Origin: JAVKLU01 sp031538895
GTDB taxonomy: Bacteria; Pseudomonadota; Gammaproteobacteria; Burkholderiales; Burkholderiaceae
DNA: 43,261 nucleotides
Direction of reading: 5' to 3'
Assembly (NCBI GenBank): GCA_031538895.1
Contig: JAVKLU010000021.1
Location: forward strand, 1-43,261
Shown here in pieces: positions 17,049 to 25,720 of the stretch (the first letter of the stretch is position 1; each line of letters starts with the position of its first letter). The notes beneath the pieces were generated by a model, which saw only the letters and a program-made list of their open reading frames with translations, ran no database searches and was not told where the DNA came from. A program made the position numbers and the translations under genes.

Positions 17049-17897
17049 ATGCTCAGTATCCTGGCCTTAGGCGCGATTTGGGGGAGTTCTTTTTTATTCA
17101 TGCGCTTGACCGTCCCCGAAATCGGCAGCTATTGGACCGTCACCTTACGCATCGTATTTGGCGCCTTGTTTTTATTAGTGGTATCGATCATTCGAAAAAA
17201 TCCCCTACATTTTCAGACTCACTGGCGACATTATTGTGTTGTTGGATTTAGCGGCATGGCCTTTCCGTTTTTTATGTATGCCTACGCATCGCAAACTTTA
17301 CCGGCCGGCTATATGGCGGTGTTAAATGCGACCGTTCCTTATTGGGCCAGTGTTTTAGGCGTGATTATTTTTAACGAAGCAATGGGATGGCCCAAATTAG
17401 TCGGGCTTGTGATTGGACTAATCGGTGTTGCGGTGTTGGTGCAATTGGGCCATCTGGAGCTTAGCCTAGAAACTTTAGTCGCAGTGGCCACTTGTTTAAT
17501 CGCGACACTGTGCTACGCCTTATGCGCGACTTATATCAAAAAATACTCCCAGTCCGTTCCTGCCTTAACCATGTCAACGGGTGCCATGGTCATGGCAAGT
17601 TTGATGTTGTTACCGTTCGCGCCCTGGGCTGATCACAGCTTAACTGCAACACCAACAGTTTGGATCAGCGTGATTTGCCTGGGGATGTTGTGCTCTGGAA
17701 TCGCTTACCTGATTTATTTGCCGCTGATCGAGCGAATGGGATTGATCAAATCGTCTTTAGTCACCTTCGCAATTCCCGTATTCGCTTTTTTATGGGGCGT
17801 TTTATTTTTAGGTGAAATGATTACTTTACGCATTTTATTAGGCGTCGCACTGGTGCTTGGTGGGACGGCCTTAGTGTTGTATATCAAAAAACCATAA
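17049..17897 (+). CDS. EamA/DMT-superfamily permease
   Basis: 282 residues with about ten hydrophobic helices arranged as two EamA repeats (roughly 1-135 and 145-280), the layout of drug/metabolite transporters such as RhaT/YdcZ-like exporters. The start LGAIWGSSFLFMRL is the typical EamA helix-1 motif, and FLWGVLFLGEMIT near the end is the second-repeat signature. Exports small metabolites or amino acids; the substrate cannot be told from sequence. It ends 12 bp before purM, so the two are likely co-transcribed, which is probably only positional. Confidence 0.88.
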   Translation: MLSILALGAIWGSSFLFMRLTVPEIGSYWTVTLRIVFGALFLLVVSIIRKNPLHFQTHWRHYCVVGFSGMAFPFFMYAYASQTLPAGYMAVLNATVPYWASVLGVIIFNEAMGWPKLVGLVIGLIGVAVLVQLGHLELSLETLVAVATCLIATLCYALCATYIKKYSQSVPALTMSTGAMVMASLMLLPFAPWADHSLTATPTVWISVICLGMLCSGIAYLIYLPLIERMGLIKSSLVTFAIPVFAFLWGVLFLGEMITLRILLGVALVLGGTALVLYIKKP

Positions 17898-17909
17898 TCG
17901 GAGTCAATC

Positions 17910-18962
17910 TTGACTGTACTCATACCATCACACAATCATCACGTCGCCGACGCGTATAAACAAGCGGGTGTCGATATCGACGCTGGCGATGCTTTAGTTG
18001 AAACAATCAAACCTTTTGCCAAACGTACGATGCGCCCCGAAGTTCTCGCCGGAATCGGTGGATTTGGTGCTTTGTTTGATTTGGGTCAAAAATATCGTCA
18101 TCCGGTTTTGGTATCGGGTACTGATGGCGTAGGCACTAAATTGAAACTGGCTTTTGAATTAGCGCGCCACGATACGGTAGGAATTGATTTGGTGGCGATG
18201 AGCGTTAATGATATTTTGGTTCAAGGCGCAGAACCTTTATTTTTTCTCGACTATTTTGCCTGCGGTCATTTGGACGTCGGCGTGGCCGCGCGCGTGATCG
18301 CGGGCATCGCAGAAGGTTGTCATCAATCAGCTTGCGCATTAGTCGGCGGTGAAACTGCGGAAATGCCCAGCATGTATCCCGATGGCGAATACGATTTGGC
18401 CGGCTTTGCCGTGGGTGCGGTCGAAAAAGACGCGATCATAGATGGCACTAAATTGCAAGAAGGCGACGTGATTTTAGGTTTAGCCTCATCAGGTGCGCAT
18501 TCCAATGGTTATTCGCTCATCCGCAAAATTATCAAAGAAAATCCTAGAGACTGGAATAGCGATTTTCATGGTATGACTTTTGCCGATACGGTAATGGCAC
18601 CGACCAAAATTTATGTGCGCTCAGTTCGCGCAACCATGCAAAAAATTACCTTAAAAGGTTTGTCGCACATTACTGGCGGCGGCATCACCGGTAATCTGCC
18701 GCGCGTTTTCCCTCATCACATCAATGCTCAAATTCATCGTGATGCATGGACTTTTCCACCGCTGTTTCAATGGCTGCAAAAGTTCGGAAAAATCAGCGAT
18801 GCAGAAATGTTGCACACCTTTAACTGCGGTATTGGCATGATTCTGATCGTCGCCAAAGAAGACGCCGAAACAGCGATTTCAAGCTTGACGAGCGCGGGTG
18901 AAACAGTCATTACACTGGGCAAAATGACACTTGAAAATCACTCGAAAGTCGAGTATTTGTAA
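17910..18962 (+). CDS. purM: Phosphoribosylformylglycinamidine cyclo-ligase (AIR synthetase)
   Basis: Fifth step of purine synthesis: ATP-dependent ring closure of FGAM to AIR. 350 residues. Start is TTG: GGAG lies 6 nt upstream (17900-17903) and no ATG is available near the conserved N-terminus. Motifs: YKQAGVDIDAGD (about 16-27), IGGFGALF, VSGTDGVGTKLKLA, DLVAMSVNDILVQGAEPLFFLDYFA, GGETAEMPSMY, GLASSGAHSNGYSLIRKI, and HITGGGITGNLPR. Dimeric cytoplasmic enzyme. Convergent with the Sel1-repeat gene, with only 31 bp between stops and no obvious terminator. Confidence 0.97.
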   Translation: MTVLIPSHNHHVADAYKQAGVDIDAGDALVETIKPFAKRTMRPEVLAGIGGFGALFDLGQKYRHPVLVSGTDGVGTKLKLAFELARHDTVGIDLVAMSVNDILVQGAEPLFFLDYFACGHLDVGVAARVIAGIAEGCHQSACALVGGETAEMPSMYPDGEYDLAGFAVGAVEKDAIIDGTKLQEGDVILGLASSGAHSNGYSLIRKIIKENPRDWNSDFHGMTFADTVMAPTKIYVRSVRATMQKITLKGLSHITGGGITGNLPRVFPHHINAQIHRDAWTFPPLFQWLQKFGKISDAEMLHTFNCGIGMILIVAKEDAETAISSLTSAGETVITLGKMTLENHSKVEYL

Positions 18963-18993
18963 TCACTAAATTGGAACGTCATCAGGGGCGTAT

Positions 18994-20058
18994 TTATTCA
19001 TCCGTGTAACGTCCATTCACAAAATTGCATTCTTTGTCCGCTGGGTATAGCTGGTTACGTTTAATCCAGTGTTCGTTACCATACTGAGCAACAGGAAAAT
19101 ACACCTTAACCAAATCTCCCTTGGTTTCTAAAACAGGGCCGCAGTTTGTTTCAAGCCCTGTTTTAATTGAGGCGCGAAAGTTCTTCAGACGAGCGGCCGC
19201 TTGTTGCGCGATCCGCGCTGTTTCGTTGCGTAAAAACTTTGGGTCAACCCAGCCAAGTTGTTCGTTTTTGGTGTTGTAAAAAACAAATACTTTCCCTTGC
19301 GCTTTTGCACCAAACAAGACAACTAGCGCGTCTTTTTTGAGGAAAAATTTAGCGTTTTTGCTGTTAGGCTTTTCAAACACTGGGGTTTTATCCTGCAACA
19401 CGGCGTATCTATCGGCGGTTTCTAATAGGTTATTGATATTGTCAACCGCCCTACTATTGCCTTGCTCCGCTGCTTTGGTATACCACGCCACGGCTCTTGC
19501 CTCGTCTTTCGTCACGCCTCGGCCCTCTTCATACATAAACCCTAAATTGTTTTGGGCACTGGCATCACCTTGCTCTGCTGCCTTGGTATACCACGCTAGG
19601 GCTGTTGCGTCGTTTTTCGCTACGCCTCGGCCATTAGCGTACATAACACCTAAATTGTATTGGGCGGTAGCATCGCCTTGCTCTGCTGCTTTGATAAACC
19701 ACGCCACGGCTGTTGCCTCGTCTTTCGCCACGCCTTGACCATTAGCGTACATAAGGCCTAAGTTGGTTTGGGCACCGGCATAGCCCTGCTCTGCGGCCTT
19801 GGTATACCACGCCAGGGCTTTTGCCTCGTTTTTTGTCACGCCTTTGCCACGTTCGTACATAACACCTAAGCTGTATTGGGCGGTAGCATCGCCTTGTTGA
19901 GCCATAGGCAAGCATTTTGCATAAACCATTCCAAAGTCGTTTGCCTTATTACCGGCCTTATATGCCACCTCATACGCGCTGACACATTCGTTAGCCTGGG
20001 CTGTACTTTGCAATAAGAATAAACATACACTGATAGCAAGCAGTATTGTGGTTTTCAT
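18994..20058 (-). CDS. Secreted Sel1-repeat protein with SH3-like C-terminal region
   Basis: 354 residues from the ATG at 20058, chosen because GGAGAA precedes it by 5-6 nt and a signal peptide follows (MKTTILLAISVCLFLLQSTA, cleavage near AQA-NE at 22); the open frame upstream lacks coding character. Residues about 57-200 are four Sel1-like (TPR-type) repeats of exactly 36 residues, with consensus A-Q-x-N-L-G-x-M-Y...G-x-G-V-x-K-D-x-x-A-x-A-W-x-x-K-A-A-E-Q-G. Then a segment (about 215-275: YAVLQDKTPVFEKPN, GWVDPKFL) resembles a bacterial SH3 domain, and a Cys-containing tail (NCGPVL, KECNF). Sel1 proteins serve as protein-interaction scaffolds, often in the periplasm; no specific role can be given. 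Flanked upstream by a MITE-like element. Confidence 0.85.
   Translation of the reverse strand: MKTTILLAISVCLFLLQSTAQANECVSAYEVAYKAGNKANDFGMVYAKCLPMAQQGDATAQYSLGVMYERGKGVTKNEAKALAWYTKAAEQGYAGAQTNLGLMYANGQGVAKDEATAVAWFIKAAEQGDATAQYNLGVMYANGRGVAKNDATALAWYTKAAEQGDASAQNNLGFMYEEGRGVTKDEARAVAWYTKAAEQGNSRAVDNINNLLETADRYAVLQDKTPVFEKPNSKNAKFFLKKDALVVLFGAKAQGKVFVFYNTKNEQLGWVDPKFLRNETARIAQQAAARLKNFRASIKTGLETNCGPVLETKGDLVKVYFPVAQYGNEHWIKRNQLYPADKECNFVNGRYTDE
19460..19891 (-). repeat. Four tandem 108-bp units coding Sel1 repeats
   Basis: An anchor sequence CCTTGCTC(T/C)GC recurs at 19460, 19568, 19676 and about 19784, and a decayed form at 19892, always 108 bp apart. The units are highly similar at DNA level, as expected from recent duplication or ongoing homogenisation, and could vary in copy number between strains. 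Confidence 0.8.
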
Positions 20059-20144
20059 AAGTTTCTCCGTGATGAGATGATGGATAAATGCCGCATCCGT
20101 AATTATACGAAAGAGATTGCCAACAGCGCTGGATAGTCTCTTTA

Positions 20145-20295
20145 GGGCACTTCTATCAATACAGAATGTGCGGATAAAGTGCGAGGCGCACAGCGCACAG
20201 AAAGCGGAGCGTACATACGTACATACAGTACGTGAGGATTTCGCATACTGCGCAACAAAGCAATTCGCCGCAAAAATGAATTGATAGAAGTGCCC
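20145..20295. mobile_element. MITE-like non-coding element, 151 bp
   Basis: Perfect 16-bp terminal inverted repeats, GGGCACTTCTATCAAT (20145-20160) and its complement (20280-20295), enclose about 119 bp with no ORF. The 4 bp on each side are identical (TTTA at 20141-20144 and 20296-20299), consistent with a target duplication. The interior is GC-richer and full of short palindromic words (GTGCG/CGCAC; GTACATACGTACATAC followed by AGTACGT), so it could fold in RNA. The right TTTA overlaps the stop codon of rarA. No transposase is near; a full-length insertion sequence with these ends elsewhere in the genome would have to mobilise it. A related end occurs at 30132-30152. Confidence 0.75.
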
Positions 20296-20296
20296 T

Positions 20297-21610
20297 TTAA
20301 TGATTAGCGTTTTTCTTCGCAGCGTCATCCCACCGCTTTAATTGTGCGAGTTTCTCGCCAATTTTAATTTCCAATCCTCTGGGCGCAGCTTGATACCACG
20401 CGGGCTCCCCCATCCCTTCAGGAAAATAGGTTTGGCCAGCGGCGTAAGCATCTGGCTCATCATGCGCATAACGGTAGGCCTCACCATGCCCTAGCTCTTT
20501 CATCAAACGCGTCGGTGCGTTACGTAAATGATTGGGCACTTCTTGGCTGTTATCTTGCGCGACAAAAGCACGCGCGGCCTTATACGCCTGATACCCCGCA
20601 TTGCTTTTCGCCGCGACCGCCAAATAAATTACCGCCTGTGCCAGTGCGAGCTCTCCTTCTGGACTGCCCAGACGTTCAAAAGTTAAGGCGGCATCATTGG
20701 CAATTTGCAGCGCCCTCGGATCAGCCAAACCAATGTCTTCCCACGCCATACGCACAATGCGACGTGATAAATAACGCGGATCGGCACCGCCATCCAACAT
20801 TCGGCACAACCAATACAAAGCCGCGTCAGGATGTGAACCACGTACGGATTTATGTAAGGCTGAAATTTGGTCGTAAAAATGATCCCCGCCTTTATCAAAA
20901 CGACGTCCGTTCATGCTCAAGGCGTTTTCAATAAACGCACCATCGATACGATCGGTCTTTGCCGCCCGAGCAGTCGTGTGACATTGTTCTAACAAATTCA
21001 GAAAGCGACGCGCGTCACCATCGGCGTAACTGACTAAAGTCGCAATCGCCACTTCATCAAATTGCAAATGCGATAAATAGCCCTCTTTAACACGGGTCAA
21101 CAATGCGCGCAAATCATCGTCGCTTAAGGATTTAAGAACATAAATTTGTGTGCGCGACAGCAAGGCTGAATTCACTTCAAATGAAGGATTTTCAGTGGTC
21201 GCGCCAATCAAAGTAATCAAGCCCGATTCAGCATAGGGTAACAAGGCGTCTTGTTGCGATTTATTAAAACGATGAATTTCATCAACAAACAAAATGGTTT
21301 TTTTGCCCTGATCCAGATTTTCTTGTGCGCGCTCCATCGCAGCGCGAATATCTTTCACGCCAGAAAACACGGCGGATAAGGCGATAAAGGCACAATCAAA
21401 ATTATGTGCAGTTAAACGCGCCAAAGTGGTTTTGCCGACGCCCGGCGGCCCCCACAAAATCATCGAATGTAATTTTTTAGATTCAAAAATTAAACGTAAG
21501 GGTTTGCCAAAACCCAATAAATGCGACTGTCCGATTACTTCATCTATCGTTTTAGGGCGCAGTAGCTCTGCCAGCGGCGGTCTGGGTTCAGCTTGGAATA
21601 AGTCGCTCAT
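20297..21610 (-). CDS. rarA: Replication-associated recombination protein A (MgsA/RarA AAA+ ATPase)
   Basis: 437 residues. RarA acts at stalled replication forks, related to clamp loaders and eukaryotic WRNIP1. N-terminal PPLAELLRPKTIDEVIGQSHLLG, Walker A GPPGVGKTTLARL (about 54-66), Walker B ILFVDEIHRFNKSQQDALL, sensor-1 LIGATTENPSFEVNSALLSR, then the oligomerisation domain with LYWLCRMLDGGADPRYLSRR and the C-terminal YFPEGMGEPAWY. Complete; its TAA coincides with the TTTA flank of the MITE-like element, so insertion may have replaced the original 3' flank. Third gene of valS-dapE-rarA. Confidence 0.96.
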   Translation of the reverse strand: MSDLFQAEPRPPLAELLRPKTIDEVIGQSHLLGFGKPLRLIFESKKLHSMILWGPPGVGKTTLARLTAHNFDCAFIALSAVFSGVKDIRAAMERAQENLDQGKKTILFVDEIHRFNKSQQDALLPYAESGLITLIGATTENPSFEVNSALLSRTQIYVLKSLSDDDLRALLTRVKEGYLSHLQFDEVAIATLVSYADGDARRFLNLLEQCHTTARAAKTDRIDGAFIENALSMNGRRFDKGGDHFYDQISALHKSVRGSHPDAALYWLCRMLDGGADPRYLSRRIVRMAWEDIGLADPRALQIANDAALTFERLGSPEGELALAQAVIYLAVAAKSNAGYQAYKAARAFVAQDNSQEVPNHLRNAPTRLMKELGHGEAYRYAHDEPDAYAAGQTYFPEGMGEPAWYQAAPRGLEIKIGEKLAQLKRWDDAAKKNANH

Positions 21611-21661
21611 CCTGTTGTGGCTTACTGTTGTGGCTTACTGCGCTGATTTTTGCGGTATTTG

Positions 21662-22792
21662 CTACGATAAATTGTGCAAAATTTGGCAGTAGATATTTTT
21701 TAAATGACTCAAATCTTGAATCGAAATCGCTTCATCAACTTTGTGCGCCAAAGCATTACGCGGTCCAAACTCAACTACCTGCGGACAAATTTGAGCGATA
21801 AAGCGCGCATCAGAAGTACCGCCCGTCGTTGATAACTCTGGCGTAATGCCGCATTGATTAAAGATTGCCGTGCTGACAATATCGCTCAATATCCCTTTAG
21901 CTGTCACAAAAGGTCGCGCCGAAACAGTCCATTCAATGGTGTAACGCAATTGATGACGGCGCAAAATGTCTTCCAAATTTTGTTGTAACTCATCAGGACT
22001 ACTGGCCGTACCAAAGCGAAAGTTAAAGTCCACCACCGCTTCGCCAGGAATCACATTACCCGCGCCAGTGCCCGCATGGATATTGGATACTTGCCATGTC
22101 GTTGCGGGAAAATAATCATTCCCCTTATCCCATGTTTTTTCTGTCAACTCAGTTAGCGCAGGTGCCAATTGATGAATCGGATTTTGCGCCAAATGAGGAT
22201 ACGCAATATGTCCTTGCACGCCCAAGACTGTTAAACGTCCTGACATCGAACCACGTCGCCCATTTTTAATCATGTCACCCAAAACATTAACTGAGGTTGG
22301 TTCACCGACCAAACAATAATCCAGCGTTTGACCGCGATTTTTTAACACCTCGCACACCCGTACTGTGCCATCTAATGCGGGGCCTTCTTCATCACTGGTC
22401 AGTAAAAACGCCAAACTCAAAGTAGTGTTCGGATTGTTTTGCAAAAACTCTTCATACGCCACCACCATTGCGGCAATCGAGGCTTTCATATCCACCGCAC
22501 CGCGCGCATAAATCACCCCATCCGTAATCCGTGGAATAAAGGGATCACTTTGCCAGCCTTTGCCCACAGGAACGACATCCGTATGTCCGGCAAACACAAA
22601 ACACGGCCCACCATTATTTTTATACGCCCACAGGTTATCCACTTCGCCAAAGCGCAAGCTCTCGTGACTAAAACCCAATTGATTCAAGCGTGCCGCGATC
22701 AATTCTTGACAGCCTTCATCTCGCGGCGTAATCGATCGACGCGACAATAAGTCGCAGAGTAAGGTCACACTGGTGTCACTGGTCGTATTCAT
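21662..22792 (-). CDS. dapE: Succinyl-diaminopimelate desuccinylase
   Basis: Zinc aminopeptidase-family (M20) enzyme of lysine/meso-diaminopimelate synthesis, hydrolysing N-succinyl-LL-DAP; supplies peptidoglycan and lysine. 376 residues, as in E. coli (375). Metal-site motifs: FAGHTDVVPVG (about 67-77), GAVDMKASIAAMV (about 96-108), TSDEEGPALDGT with the catalytic Glu and bridging ligand, VGEPTS, and the C-terminal ligand His in FGPRNALAHKVDE. ATG 9 bp after the valS stop, rarA 51 bp downstream, so co-transcription is likely. Confidence 0.96.
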   Translation of the reverse strand: MNTTSDTSVTLLCDLLSRRSITPRDEGCQELIAARLNQLGFSHESLRFGEVDNLWAYKNNGGPCFVFAGHTDVVPVGKGWQSDPFIPRITDGVIYARGAVDMKASIAAMVVAYEEFLQNNPNTTLSLAFLLTSDEEGPALDGTVRVCEVLKNRGQTLDYCLVGEPTSVNVLGDMIKNGRRGSMSGRLTVLGVQGHIAYPHLAQNPIHQLAPALTELTEKTWDKGNDYFPATTWQVSNIHAGTGAGNVIPGEAVVDFNFRFGTASSPDELQQNLEDILRRHQLRYTIEWTVSARPFVTAKGILSDIVSTAIFNQCGITPELSTTGGTSDARFIAQICPQVVEFGPRNALAHKVDEAISIQDLSHLKNIYCQILHNLS

Positions 22793-22801
22793 TTTTTGCC
22801 T

Positions 22802-25642
22802 TTATTTCAATGATGCACGCTGTGTTTGCATTTGTTGCAACTTAGACTGAAAGTCCGCTAAACGCTCGCGCTCTTGCGCAACCACCCCAGCAGGCGCCCG
22901 ATCAGCAAATTGGGGGTTATCTAATTTAGTACGCGCTTTCATCACTTCGTTTTCCAAACGCGCAATTTCTTTATCCAAACGTCCGATCTCTGCCGCAAGG
23001 TCTAATTCAATGCGCAACATCAAGCGACAATGATTTAATACTGGCATGGTGGGTGCCGGCGTCGCAGGAAGTGTATTCACCAATTCAATATCACTTAATT
23101 TTGCCAAGCTGCATACATACGGCGAGAACGCAGTAATTTGCGCGCTCAGAACCGCTTGATGATCACGGCTTAATTCAAACACTAAAGGTACTCGCGCGGC
23201 AGGTGACACATTCATCATGCTGCGTAAATTTCGCGTCGTATCAATCACCGACTTTAATTGCGTCATCCATTGCTCCGCCTCGGGATTGATTTTTTCATTT
23301 TGCGCTTGCGGAAAATTTTGTGTCGCCACCGTCGCAAACTCACCTTGTGCAATTTTGCCGGAACGCAGCGCAAGCTCTTGCCACAAAGTCTCTGTGATAA
23401 ATGGAATCAAGGGATGCGCCAAACGCAAAATTGTTTCCAAAATACGCAGCAACAAAGTTTGCGTGTAGGCCTTTTGGTTTGCGTCTTGCAATTGCACCTT
23501 GGTCAATTCCAAATACCAATCGCAATACTCATCCCAAACCAGTTGATAAATCGTTTGTGCGGCTAAATCAAAACGATATTCCGCAAAGTGACGCGCCACA
23601 TCCGCTTCGGCACGTTGCAGAGTTGAAATCATCCATTGATCAACTTTGGTCGGCACTCCTTCCGCTAAGGGTGTTGGGACGTCTTCAGTATTCATCAGCA
23701 CAAAGCGCGTCGCATTCCATAATTTGTTACAAAAATTACGGTAACCCTCACAACGCTGTAAATCAAAATTGATGTTGCGTCCGTGTGTGGCTAAGGATGC
23801 AAAAGTAAACCGCAGCGCATCAGAACCATAGGCGGCAATACCTTCAGGAAATTCTTTTTTCGATGCTTTGGTAATCGATTCAGTTTGTTTAGGATTCATC
23901 AAACCAGTGGTTCGTTTTTGGATCAATTTTTCCAAACTGACCCCATCAATAATATCCAAGGGGTCTAGCGTATTGCCCTTGGACTTTGACATTTTTTGCC
24001 CGTTGGCGTCACGTACTAGGCCATGCACATAAACCGTATGAAAAGGAATTTTTTGAGTGCAATATGCGGTCATCATCACCATGCGCGCCACCCAAAAAAA
24101 TATGATGTCAAAGCCTGTTACCAATACTGATGAAGGTAAAAAATTTTGATAGTCCGTGTTTTTCGTATCCGGCCAACCGACTGTTGAAAACGGCACCAAG
24201 GCTGAACTAAACCAAGTATCCAAAACATCATCGTCACGGCGTAGTTTTTTACCCGCACCGGCTTGCGCTTGCGCCTGTGCTTCGGTTCGCGCGACAAAAA
24301 CATTGCCCGATTCGTCATACCACGCTGGGATTTGATGTCCCCACCACAACTGGCGCGAAATACACCAGTCTTGGATATTGACTAACCATTGGTCATAAGT
24401 GGTTTTCCAGTTTTCAGGTACAAATTTAATTTTTCCTGTCGCCACATTGTCTAGAGCAACTTCAGAAATACTGCGTCCTTCCAAAGGCGATGCTTTTGGC
24501 GCAGCTTTAGTGGTGGCGACAAACCATTGATCGGTCAACATCGGCTCGACCACGACGCCCGTGCGTTCACACTTGGGTTGCATCATCACGTGAGGTTCAA
24601 CTTTGATTAAATAGTTTTCCGCTTCAAGTTGCGCCACCACGGCTTTACGTGCAGCAAAACGATCCATTCCTTGAAATTGCACTGGGCCGTTGTCGTTAAT
24701 TTTGGCTTCAGGCGTAAAAATCACGATCATCGGTAAGTGATGTCGCATCGCGCAGGCGTAGTCGTTAAAGTCATGCGCGCCAGTAATTTTGACGCAACCT
24801 GTGCCAAATTTTGGGTCAACAAAATCATCTGCAATGATCGCAATTTGACGATCACACAAAGGTAATTCAACTTTTTTACCTAACAAATGTTGATAGCGCA
24901 TATCGTCGGGATGCACGCACAGCGCACCATCCGCCAACATGGTTTCGGGACGTGTGGTGGCAATCGTCATCCCGCGCACGACTTGACTAACGCCCTCTTC
25001 ATCCGTAATCGTTTGCGGGCCATCAACAAAGGGATACAAGATATGCCACATATGGCCTTGCGTTTCTTCAGATACCACTTCTAAATCTGATACTGCCGTT
25101 AACAAGGTTGGATCCCAATTCACCAAACGTTTGCCCCGATAAATCAAACCATCCTCGTACAGGCGCACGAAAACTTCAGCAACAATTTCTGATAAGTCTT
25201 GATCCATCGTGAAGTACTCGCGCGACCAATCAACCGAAGCACCCATGCGTCGCATTTGACTGGTAATCGTACCGCCCGATTGCGCCTTCCATTCCCATAC
25301 TTTTTCTAAAAACGCCGCACGCCCGATTTCATCGCGGCGTATACCTTGGGCGCTTAACTGTCGATCAACCACAATTTGCGTTGCAATCCCCGCGTGATCC
25401 GTGCCTGGGATCCACGCGGTATTAAAGCCGCTCATACGGTGATAACGCGCGAGGGCATCCATCAAAGTTTGTTGAAACGCATGCCCCATGTGCAAACTGC
25501 CCGTAACATTGGGCGGCGGCAATTGAATCGAAAACGCAGGGCGCGTAGTGTCACTGCCCGCAACAAAGGCTTGGCTTTGTGACCAACGAGCCAAACAATC
25601 AGCTTCTAAAGTATCTGGAGTAAACGATTTACCAAGCGCCAT
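22802..25642 (-). CDS. valS: Valyl-tRNA synthetase
   Basis: Class I aminoacyl-tRNA synthetase charging tRNA-Val. 946 residues, family about 950. HIGH-type motif in PPPNVTGSLHMGHAF (about 42-56), the CP1 editing domain (about 185-400, TTRPETMLAD), DWCISRQLWWGHQIPAWY, the KMSKS loop in GQKMSKSKGN, an anticodon-binding domain with NFCNKLWNATRFVL, and a C-terminal coiled coil (about 880-946: EIGRLDKEIARLENEV and onwards). AGGA sits 5 nt before the ATG. Leads valS-dapE-rarA. Confidence 0.97.
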   Translation of the reverse strand: MALGKSFTPDTLEADCLARWSQSQAFVAGSDTTRPAFSIQLPPPNVTGSLHMGHAFQQTLMDALARYHRMSGFNTAWIPGTDHAGIATQIVVDRQLSAQGIRRDEIGRAAFLEKVWEWKAQSGGTITSQMRRMGASVDWSREYFTMDQDLSEIVAEVFVRLYEDGLIYRGKRLVNWDPTLLTAVSDLEVVSEETQGHMWHILYPFVDGPQTITDEEGVSQVVRGMTIATTRPETMLADGALCVHPDDMRYQHLLGKKVELPLCDRQIAIIADDFVDPKFGTGCVKITGAHDFNDYACAMRHHLPMIVIFTPEAKINDNGPVQFQGMDRFAARKAVVAQLEAENYLIKVEPHVMMQPKCERTGVVVEPMLTDQWFVATTKAAPKASPLEGRSISEVALDNVATGKIKFVPENWKTTYDQWLVNIQDWCISRQLWWGHQIPAWYDESGNVFVARTEAQAQAQAGAGKKLRRDDDVLDTWFSSALVPFSTVGWPDTKNTDYQNFLPSSVLVTGFDIIFFWVARMVMMTAYCTQKIPFHTVYVHGLVRDANGQKMSKSKGNTLDPLDIIDGVSLEKLIQKRTTGLMNPKQTESITKASKKEFPEGIAAYGSDALRFTFASLATHGRNINFDLQRCEGYRNFCNKLWNATRFVLMNTEDVPTPLAEGVPTKVDQWMISTLQRAEADVARHFAEYRFDLAAQTIYQLVWDEYCDWYLELTKVQLQDANQKAYTQTLLLRILETILRLAHPLIPFITETLWQELALRSGKIAQGEFATVATQNFPQAQNEKINPEAEQWMTQLKSVIDTTRNLRSMMNVSPAARVPLVFELSRDHQAVLSAQITAFSPYVCSLAKLSDIELVNTLPATPAPTMPVLNHCRLMLRIELDLAAEIGRLDKEIARLENEVMKARTKLDNPQFADRAPAGVVAQERERLADFQSKLQQMQTQRASLK

Positions 25643-25720
25643 AAAATTCCTAAATTAAAGTCCTAAATGAGCAATCACTGAAAAATATAAAAAACACTCA
25701 CTTTTTGCGTCCAAATTGAG

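Noticed and set aside
19460..19891. Regular repeats resembling a CRISPR array
   Set aside because: The 108-bp units are contiguous and coding (36-residue Sel1 repeats), without spacers.
20059..20328. N-terminal extension of the Sel1 protein to 444 residues
   Set aside because: The extension runs through the MITE-like element and into rarA. A good ribosome site and signal peptide mark the ATG at 20058.
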